A stretch of DNA of 34,728 nt from an uncultured Clostridia bacterium (GTDB taxonomy: Bacteria; Bacillota; Clostridia; Oscillospirales; Acutalibacteraceae), in NCBI GenBank assembly GCA_947585615.1, contig CANPXD010000014.1:1-34728 (forward strand). Direction: 5' to 3'. The notes under the pieces were generated by a model. It saw only the letters and a program-made list of their open reading frames with translations, made no database searches and was not told where the DNA came from. The position numbers and the translations under genes were made by a program. Of the stretch, positions 8,677-17,400 are shown piece after piece; position 1 is the stretch's first letter, and the number at the start of each line of letters is the position of its first letter.

Positions 8677-11600
8677 TTATTTCAGCACCGCGTCGGAAAC
8701 AACATTTGAATATACGTATTTTTGTTCTCCGCTGCTGTCCTTGTAGCTGATATACGCAACGTATGAAATATTTGCGCTGTCGCCGGGCATATTTGAGAAG
8801 CCGATTGATACCGCGAACTGATTGCCGGTCTGATTCAAAATCTTTGATACGGGAACTGAGAGATTAAGAACCTTGTTTGTGCTGTTGACATCCGAAAGTT
8901 TCAGATTATCAAGCGGTCTGTGTGTCGTATCTAAAAATGAGCCTGCGTCAAGTACAATTCCGGCGCCTGTAATTGTTATATCGCTGTCTCTGAGCTGAGC
9001 AAACGAACCAACAAACTGTGCCTTTTTGCCTGAAATAACAGGCGCTTTGTTTACCGATACATCGAAATTGGTGTCTCCGTCTCCGCCTGTACCGTTATTT
9101 GACACATAATCCATGTAAAGGCTGTTGTAAGTGTCGATGGTAAGAGGCTTAACGTTCAGATCCTGGCAGGCGTAGAAAGAATAGGTGTTACCCATAGCTA
9201 AGATTTTATGCGTATCATTATCCATAAGCGCTGTAATCTGATCAAATCCCGAACCAATTTCGTGTTCAACCGTTACAAGCTGATTGTAGTAAACGTGCTG
9301 CGGCGTTCCGTATACACCGTCATTTTCACTGTTCAGAGTCGTTATGGTGTAATCCGCCTTGTCGCCGTTCGGAACAAATTTAACAAGCAGCGTGGTATCT
9401 TCGGTGAAGGTCGGTTCCTGTGAAGGAACATACGTTTCCCCTGTCGGCTGACCGTCTTTCATAACCGTATAGCTTTCTATGCTGTAATATAAACGCTGCT
9501 GAACAGGAGTATCGGAAAGCTGATAAGCGTTGCCTGATTCAACATAGTCAAACGCAATCGTATTCTGAACGCGTGTATTATCAATAAATCTTATCTTAAC
9601 ATACTGCGCGTCATTCTGCTTATCGTCAACATAAAGGTCTGTATCGCCTCTTACATTAAAGCTGTAGGTTTCAGCGGAAAGCAGATACTTCGGTTGCTGT
9701 TTATTAACAGTACCCTTCGCGCTTACAGTGCAGTACCAGTCAACAGAACCGTTGCTGTTTGTAACCTCAACGCTGTCGCCGTAATGGAACTTTGTCGCGT
9801 TTTCTTCTGTATCAAGACGGAAGTTTGAATAGCTCTTTGAATCTTCATCATAGTCGGCTTTCAGATACTGAACCGAATTGTCTGCGTTGTGAAGCGCTAC
9901 CGTGTATTCATATCTGGTGCCGGTCTTATTCAACTCAGACTCGATTTTTGTTATTGCGTCCTTATAATTGTAGGTAAAATAAGACTTTCCGTTTATGGAA
10001 ACGGCATCCTGTGTCAACGTTTTGCTGATAACCTGATTAATAACTTCCGTGTTATAATCATCGCCGTTGCGCGATCTTGCTTCGTCTACAACCGCAAGAT
10101 ACGCGTCACTGGATGACGGAAGAAGAAGATTGTTTGCGTTTTCGTCGGAATAGATGAGCGCCTTAAGAAGTTCGCCCTCTGCTTCTACCATAAGCTCTTC
10201 GCTCTTCGGTACGTCCATAGCCTCTTTTGCCGAGACTCCGCTGTCGTCGTTTATAAACTTGACATATTTGAAGCCTTTGAAAGTTATACCGCTGAATCTC
10301 GGCTGTGAATATACTGAATCAATGATATTTTTAATGGTTTGATATGTGTGATTATCAAGATCATATTGTTCTGTATTGAACAGCGTCTGAAGCTTGGCGT
10401 CCATCGTCTCCTCGGTAAGCGCTTCATCATATACCAAATCAAGGAATTTTCCGAGATTTGTCATCGACTCATAGGTATATTTTCCGTAGTTGAGGTCGGC
10501 AAACAGATCATATTCCTTCGCGTAGTAACCGGGCGTTTCATTACCCGAAAGAGAATCATATCTTGTTTCAAAGTTCGTGGCACGGAGCTGGAGCGCCTTG
10601 TAAGCGTTCCAAATTTTATCATATCTGTCCTGGAATGCTTTTGTTATGTCGCCTTCGTCTGCAAGCCATACCTCAAACGGAGCTTCCGCTTCAACAATGG
10701 CATTTTTAAGGTTCTCGGTGGAAGCCGCCGTATAGTCTGTCGTTGCGACAAGGGTTTCCATTTTTTCAATCAGAGCGGTAAGGTTTGTTGTGTCAATAAC
10801 CTTTGCCGTTCTTACGTAAGCAAGACTTGGAGAAGCCACCCACATATGTTGATTTGATGAAGATGTCGCACCTTGATATCTCATACGATAGTAAGCAACA
10901 AATCCGAGGTTTCCGTTTTTGGTGTATGTGATCGGTCTTGCCGCGGTGATGTTCGGATTTTCCGCGGCGCTTGCGGGGTCGTCGGGGACATTCGGAAGCT
11001 GAGCGCTGTTTCCGGTAATATTAAGTCTCTGTGACGCTTTGAGTCTGACTATTCCGCCGTTGGGTATTGTAAGAACGCCCTTAAAGTCTTCTGTTGTCGT
11101 TTTAAGTTCGTCATCCCATACATAGCTTTTGCTTGTCACTGAATTGCCGTTCTTGTCTGTGCCCAAAGAACCGGCGTTATTGCCGTCGGTTGTAGTCATA
11201 CCCATAATATCATAAATCTCAAATGTTCCCGTAGTACTACCGTCCGTGCCGGAAGTACTTGCCGTCAGTCCTCCCGGAAAGCTTGACGCTCTTGCACCGT
11301 TTTTATCATTTCCGACGATTTCTTCGTCAGCGCTGTTTCGTGGTGGAGCTATATCAAGATTTATTGAATCAAGAAGCTGCGGACTGTAGCCGTTCGACCC
11401 TTCATTATTCTGCCATTCAATTTCCGCGTCTCTTAAATCTATGGCATTTTCACCTGTCATATCAGTGGAAAGACTTCTTATAAACGTACCGGAATCCTCA
11501 TAGAATTTGTATCTAAAAGTATTCGTTGTTGTATGGTCATATGTCCAACCCCAACCTTTAACTGTATGAGAATATTTCACTTCGTGACCTTCAAAACTGT

Positions 11601-13728
11601 CGTTCCCACTTGAAGCAACGCGCGCTCCGTTCATATTATATGAAAACGCGCCGTACAAGCCCTCTATAGCGTCTACAACCGCGTAAACATAGTCTTTATA
11701 GCTTGAAACGAGCTGTTCGGCATAGCCCTGTCTTCCCGGCTCATTGAGAATCGCGGTTCCGTTTTCGGGATCCTTAAAACGCTCCGCCAGGGAAACGGCG
11801 TCCGCAAGGACTGCGTAGTTGGCGTATTTTTCGCTTTCCTGAGCAATCTTTGCCGCTTGTTCAAGCGCGCTGTTGAGCGATTCATTATTCGCGTAAGCAA
11901 CCACTGCGTCGAAATCTATTGACATATTTATGATAAGTTTTTTAATGGCCGCGATCTGCGCTATAACCTTAACATATTCGTCTCCCTCGTCATACGGTGT
12001 GAACTCATCATAGGGATAATGCTCAATGGAACCCCAGACAGCGATTTTTGCGTTGTCTATCGCGTTCTGGATTTCCGTAGCCTTGATGTTTGCTCCATCG
12101 GGATCGTCAAAGCCCTTGAAGTATTCCTTGTTGTTTACTATATACTGAGCGTTTTCTATAACATATTCAAGCAGATTCGTGTCAACGTGGTTTCCTTTCG
12201 GGATAAGCTGGAATTCATTCAGCTCCGTTGCCTTCGCGGCTGCTTCTTCCGATCTTGACGGAGGATAGTTTTCCTCTTCATCTACATTCAGAATTACATC
12301 CTGTATTATCTTGATGCTGTCTTCATAAAGCTTTCTGAAGTCCGACCAGTTGGTAAAGACATCGTCAGGGTCGCTCGGAGTATTCGGATCCTCATCATCA
12401 AAGGCAACATACCCGTCATAGCGTTCTTTATTATTAAGGATTGCTTTTTTCAGAAGATCATAACCGCTCGGATCGGGTGTTGCCTCGCTGTTATTCAGAT
12501 CGTTGACATATTTTTCCATATCCGTTTTGATTTGATCCAGTGTGGCTGTTATTCCTTTAGAGGAAAAATCATTCTTGTAGCTGTTCAAATCAAATTTCAT
12601 CGCGGCTTCATACGCCTTTAAAACATCGCGCATACCGCCGCCGCCATAGGAATTGGTTCCGCCTATATTGATTTTCTGGCTATTGTTGCTTATCGCGTCG
12701 TTGACAAGCGTGCCGTTTATCATATATATGGGTGAACTGCTGAACCAAGCATCATCGGAATCTTCAGTTTCACCGGTGCCCATATACCATATCGGATTGA
12801 TCGTCGCGTTATATTCCGTAACTGTCATCGGATAAATGATATTCATAGAATTCGCATATGCCGGCTCCTCAGCAAAATCAACCTGTTTCCCGAGTTGAGC
12901 ACTTCTATGAAGCGTAGACTGAATACCATTTGCGCCCGTAGTCATTGAATAGCCGAAAGCGTTAGCTCCGAATTGTTTCCATGCCCATGAAAAATCAAGA
13001 TGCTCAGCACCATAATTGCCGCGCCAATAATTTACAAGAGAAAACTGATTTGAATCTACAAATTTATTCTCTCCCGTAACAGGATACAGGGCATAAACAT
13101 ATCTCGTTTTGTTTTGTGTGGCAATCGCTTTTGCCATAATGGGCACTCTTGGAGTATGTTCTCCGTCATAAACTACTACAGCCGAAGTATAATAAAGCCT
13201 TACTTCTGTTGCCGGGTTCTTACTGCTTCCATTATCTGTATTTTTTGAACCTGCAAGATTCTCTCGCGTTATGTCAGGCATATATAAAATGTTTTGATAG
13301 CATTCACTTTCCAGACCGCCATAGTAGTCATTTTCAAACTGCGGCATAGTGTTAGGTACGGCAGGAGCGGTCCACGCGCCGGAATTGACCATAGTCTCCG
13401 TTGCCCCTTTAAGTTTTTCAGCGGCTTCTCTTGCGTCAGCGTCAGAAACAGCAGCCTCCGGCTGAGCAGGACCGCTTTCATTGGTTTTGTACTTCATAAA
13501 AATGTACGCGTCGTATTTCTGAAACGCTTCAATGTATGCGTTGTACGCATCGACCATACCGCTTTTGTATACCGTTCCGTTCATTGCCGATTCATAGTTT
13601 TCAATGGCAGTGTCAAGAAGTGAAGCGGGATTTTCTTCATCTGCAAATACCGTAAACGGCAAAGATGTAAGCACCATAATAAGCGAAAATACGGCGCAGA
13701 GCATCCTTTTTGATAGCTTAGCTTTCAT
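8677..13728 (-). CDS. Giant secreted/surface protein, cassette 1 (start corrected from 13905 to 13728)
   Basis: Signal peptide MKAKLSKRMLCAVFSLIMVLTSLPFTVFADE with RBS AAGGAGGTTATTTT just upstream; the 59 extra N-terminal codons in the ORF track read through the RBS/leader. 1683 aa. FIVAR-like helical segments (ALIEKMETLVATTDYTAASTENLKNAI...). C-terminal module shared with 14349-19436. Confidence 0.92.
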   Translation of the reverse strand: MKAKLSKRMLCAVFSLIMVLTSLPFTVFADEENPASLLDTAIENYESAMNGTVYKSGMVDAYNAYIEAFQKYDAYIFMKYKTNESGPAQPEAAVSDADAREAAEKLKGATETMVNSGAWTAPAVPNTMPQFENDYYGGLESECYQNILYMPDITRENLAGSKNTDNGSSKNPATEVRLYYTSAVVVYDGEHTPRVPIMAKAIATQNKTRYVYALYPVTGENKFVDSNQFSLVNYWRGNYGAEHLDFSWAWKQFGANAFGYSMTTGANGIQSTLHRSAQLGKQVDFAEEPAYANSMNIIYPMTVTEYNATINPIWYMGTGETEDSDDAWFSSSPIYMINGTLVNDAISNNSQKINIGGTNSYGGGGMRDVLKAYEAAMKFDLNSYKNDFSSKGITATLDQIKTDMEKYVNDLNNSEATPDPSGYDLLKKAILNNKERYDGYVAFDDEDPNTPSDPDDVFTNWSDFRKLYEDSIKIIQDVILNVDEEENYPPSRSEEAAAKATELNEFQLIPKGNHVDTNLLEYVIENAQYIVNNKEYFKGFDDPDGANIKATEIQNAIDNAKIAVWGSIEHYPYDEFTPYDEGDEYVKVIAQIAAIKKLIINMSIDFDAVVAYANNESLNSALEQAAKIAQESEKYANYAVLADAVSLAERFKDPENGTAILNEPGRQGYAEQLVSSYKDYVYAVVDAIEGLYGAFSYNMNGARVASSGNDSFEGHEVKYSHTVKGWGWTYDHTTTNTFRYKFYEDSGTFIRSLSTDMTGENAIDLRDAEIEWQNNEGSNGYSPQLLDSINLDIAPPRNSADEEIVGNDKNGARASSFPGGLTASTSGTDGSTTGTFEIYDIMGMTTTDGNNAGSLGTDKNGNSVTSKSYVWDDELKTTTEDFKGVLTIPNGGIVRLKASQRLNITGNSAQLPNVPDDPASAAENPNITAARPITYTKNGNLGFVAYYRMRYQGATSSSNQHMWVASPSLAYVRTAKVIDTTNLTALIEKMETLVATTDYTAASTENLKNAIVEAEAPFEVWLADEGDITKAFQDRYDKIWNAYKALQLRATNFETRYDSLSGNETPGYYAKEYDLFADLNYGKYTYESMTNLGKFLDLVYDEALTEETMDAKLQTLFNTEQYDLDNHTYQTIKNIIDSVYSQPRFSGITFKGFKYVKFINDDSGVSAKEAMDVPKSEELMVEAEGELLKALIYSDENANNLLLPSSSDAYLAVVDEARSRNGDDYNTEVINQVISKTLTQDAVSINGKSYFTYNYKDAITKIESELNKTGTRYEYTVALHNADNSVQYLKADYDEDSKSYSNFRLDTEENATKFHYGDSVEVTNSNGSVDWYCTVSAKGTVNKQQPKYLLSAETYSFNVRGDTDLYVDDKQNDAQYVKIRFIDNTRVQNTIAFDYVESGNAYQLSDTPVQQRLYYSIESYTVMKDGQPTGETYVPSQEPTFTEDTTLLVKFVPNGDKADYTITTLNSENDGVYGTPQHVYYNQLVTVEHEIGSGFDQITALMDNDTHKILAMGNTYSFYACQDLNVKPLTIDTYNSLYMDYVSNNGTGGDGDTNFDVSVNKAPVISGKKAQFVGSFAQLRDSDITITGAGIVLDAGSFLDTTHRPLDNLKLSDVNSTNKVLNLSVPVSKILNQTGNQFAVSIGFSNMPGDSANISYVAYISYKDSSGEQKYVYSNVVSDAVLK

Positions 13729-13786
13729 AAAATAACCTCCTTGTTCAAATACAAAAGATAAGTTGCATTTTTCGGCATTTTCAACC

Positions 13787-13809
13787 ACAAAATGTTGTTT
13801 TTGTATAAT
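13787..13809 (-). promoter_or_regulatory. Conserved 23-bp upstream box, cassette 1
   Basis: Minus-strand ATTATACAAAAACAACATTTTGT, identical to 14255-14277 upstream of cassette 2; contains dyad ACAAAA-N6-TTTTGT. Confidence 0.6.
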
Positions 13810-14060
13810 TGGCTTTAAAATGATGCAAAAAACAGAAATGAAACAGAAATGATTTGTGCAAATTGCAAAAAATATTCCTTCTTTTGAATAAGAAGGAAAA
13901 AACAAGTATTTATGCGGTTTTTCAAAAAATATTTTCGCGGGCTTTCTTCAAAAAAACAACAATTATAACAAATTTATAAAGAAATAATATAATAAAAGTA
14001 AACCACTTTGTGCAACTTTGACAAAATAATTTTTTAGTGATAAAAAAATTTATCAGTATG

Positions 14061-14089
14061 TTGACAATTTATATACCCTGTGCTATTAT
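14061..14089 (+). promoter_or_regulatory. Candidate SigA-type promoter for the cassette 2 giant gene
   Basis: TTGACA - 17 nt - TATTAT; would imply a ~250-nt 5' leader before ATG 14349. Confidence 0.5.
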
Positions 14090-14254
14090 ATTAACAAAAT
14101 ATGAATAAATAAAATTGGTATTTTTATACCTATTTTATTATTATTCCGATTTTTCGCCCGTTCGATTCGCGGAAAAAGGCACACGGAAAAAGGTCAGATT
14201 TCCTCTGATTACCTCGAATTTGGGCAGGCACATAGGTGTAATTTTTAGGCGAAT

Positions 14255-14277
14255 ATTATACAAAAACAACATTTTGT
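14255..14277 (+). promoter_or_regulatory. Conserved 23-bp upstream box, cassette 2
   Basis: ATTATACAAAAACAACATTTTGT, exact inverted copy of 13787-13809. Confidence 0.6.
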
Positions 14278-14330
14278 TCCTTGTTTTTGTGTAAAACGCC
14301 GAAAAATACACCTCTTAACATTTGTAATTA

Positions 14331-14407
14331 TTCAAGGAGGTTATTTTTATGAAAGTTAAGCTATCAAAAAGGATGCTCTGCGCCATGCTTTCACTCATTA
14401 TGGCGCT
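14331..14407 (+). repeat. 77-bp perfect match (RBS plus signal-peptide start) to cassette 3
   Basis: TTCAAGGAGGTTATTTTTATGAAAGTTAAGCTATCAAAAAGG...ATGGCGCT is the reverse complement of 34652-34728; the match reaches the window edge, so it may be longer. Confidence 0.85.
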
Positions 14408-17400
14408 TACGTCTTTGCCGTTTACGGTTTATGCCGAAACAGAGGAAGAAATAGCAGCTCAGGCAATATCGGCTCTGAATGAAGCAATAGAAAATTACGA
14501 AATAAAGATGAACGGCACAATTTTCACAAATATGAGCAGCGCCTATGAAGCATACAGAAACGCTCATTTATTGTATGATGATTATGTTTACGGCCCGGCA
14601 GACCAAAGGCCCGAAATAGGCGATGACGATTCAACAGACAAGACAACCGTTAAAGGTGCTGCAAAGGTGCTGAATGATGCCGTTGAACAAATGGAAGTAT
14701 GGGACGCCGCAAATGGTCAGATTGCTGTTGAGGATAAAAAAGCATCCGGTCCGGATACGCTCGAAGCTATTAAATTTGTTAATCCAACAACCAACGATGA
14801 CGGAGAACATACGAGTGCCGAAGGCACTTATCAAAATATCATCTATTCTCCGATCATTACGAGAGACAATCCGTCTGCCTCAATCGGTGTAAGTCAATCA
14901 ACAACAAAGCTTTACTACGGAACTCCCGTTGTGCTTTACACCGCAGACCCCGAGGAAGGCAAAAAGCCAAGAATACCCATTCTTGCGGCAGGTCAAAGTG
15001 ATAACGAGAGTCACGAATACTACATCTGGGCAATTTATCCGACTGCCGACACGGGTTCAATTGCATTTTCAACGGAAATATCACTACCCGATTACTGGTT
15101 GTATCATGATGCTACCAATTCGCTTGATCACTGGTGGGCGTATGATCCTGCAAAATCAATAAAACAGTCTGCATACAGTGCCTATACGGGTATGCCCGGA
15201 ATTCAGTCCGCTTCCTATAGGAGCAATCGTCTTAACTTTAATAACATTAATGGAAGCATTATGGCGAACTATATCAATGTTGATTATAAAATGGACGACG
15301 GCGAATATACAAAAACAATTAACGCTTCCTGGTTCGTCTCAACAGATGTATCTGCAAACAGTCAAAACTACAAAAACGGGGCAGGTACGCCTATCTATAT
15401 GGTGAACTATGAAGCGCTGACCGACGCCATCACAAGAAACAGCCAGAAACTTAGTATAGGTACATCACACTGCTACGGTAACGGCGGTCTTGAAGCTGTA
15501 ATCAAAGCTTTTGATGATGCCATAAAATATGATCCCACATCGTCGTTCAGTTCCGTTACGAATGTGGCGGAATCGGTAAATAAAGCAGGCGAAACAATAG
15601 AGTCTCTCGTAAACGCGCTTGACGCTTCCGAGAGAACGCCCGACCCGACTGTTTATAAAGATTTGAAAGAGCAGATTGAGGTTTACCGTGAGCGTTATGA
15701 CCAGTACAGCAACTATACGGAGGACAATCCCGCTAACAATCCGAATCTTCTATTCTCAAACTGGGAAGCTTTCAAAACGCTGTACGAAAACGCACTCCAA
15801 ATTATGTCCGACGCAACGTCTGCCGAGCCTCCATATCCCGATGACCGGGATAAGGGAGACGAGAACAGTCTCTATTTGAAAGCCGAAAAAGCGGCGGCAG
15901 ACCTTAAGGCGTTTGTTTTTCAGCCGCAGTCAAAGAGAGTTGATACGTCCGTTCTTGAAAACGTTATAGGCAACGCTGAATACGTCGCCAACAACCCGAA
16001 TTTCTTTGTTCTTGAAACAACGTATACAAATCCTGACGGCTCTTCCGGCACAAAAACGGTTACGCCACAGGAAATAAAAGACGCCGTTAAAGCAGCCAAA
16101 GAAGCAATCTGGGGAGGCAATGCCGATTATTATCCGCTTGAAGAGTATAAGCTTGAGGAATCGCCGGAAAACTTTATGAAGGTTATGGCGCAAATGGGGA
16201 ATATTACTGCTCTTATCCGTGATATGCAGATAAATTTCGAGGCAATTGTCCCCTATGCGAACGACGCAAAAAAACCCGACGGCTATTCGTTGAACGGCGC
16301 GTTGAAAAGAGCCAATGACTTTAAGCCCGAGGAATACTCAAACTATATTGTTCTTCAAAACGCTGTTGACACGGCAAACCTCTTTAAGCAAAAGGGCAAT
16401 CCGCTTGCCAATCTTTCTGAACCGGGAACACAGAATTACGCTATGAATCTTGTTGGAAGATACCAGGATACAACGCTTGCGATTGTTGACGCGTGGGGAA
16501 GTCTTTTCAAATCCTTCTCGCATGAGAATAACGGTCAGATCCTATATCCCGGTGACGACCTTATGGTTACTACGGAAAACACTGCAAACTACAATAAAAG
16601 AACGATAACACTCACATTTTCACGCCATAACAATTTAGCGTTTTTAAGAACGACCCATGACGCTATGGCGCTTGATATATGCAATCCTGTTTTTTCACTT
16701 ACTCAAGACGGTTTTAATCTTGAAGGTACCTATAATGATTCTGCCGGAGGAAAATGGACGCTTGTTGATTCCATCAACTTCAATGAGTCTGAAGATGTCA
16801 ATACAAAATATAGTGAAACAGACAACACTTATGAGCCTACAATCACAGATAACAATACAAATAAAGCTCATGATCCCACCGGCAGCGATCTAACAACCAT
16901 TCAGGGATTTAAAGGTAATCTTGAAGCGAAAGTCAAAAACACAGATACCAATTATGTAATCAGCAATATTTACGGAAAGACTACCACCAATTCAAGTAAT
17001 TTGTTCGGCAGGCTTGCAAACGGGAAAGGTGTAGGAAAAGATCTCTTAGCTACAGAAACACCTTTCGACGATGCCCTTAAAATAACAGAAGCAAACAACA
17101 CCGGCGGTCTTTTAACTGAAACAAACGGAAGTATGTCAACATATATTTCTGACTACAAACTCAATGTTTCTCCGTCTAATCCAAACACAAATCCCGGCGC
17201 TGATTTAAACGGCGCTTCAATGGTTGACTATACATACAGCGGTCATCTCGGAATGATGACAAGAGCAATGTATCGGGGAGATTATAATTGGGATTTGAAT
17301 CGAACTTATAAATGGCATATCAATTATGGTTATTCAACAGTTCCGTATTCACAGACAACAACAATTATAGACACATCCAATCTTACAGACCTCATCAACT

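Noticed and set aside
10339-10857. 172-aa plus-strand ORF
   Set aside because: Antisense shadow of the cassette 1 giant gene.
13729-13905. N-terminal extension of the cassette 1 ORF (MFFPSYSKEGIFFAI...)
   Set aside because: Reads through the conserved 23-bp box and the RBS; the paralogous start at 13728 gives a signal peptide matching cassettes 2 and 3.
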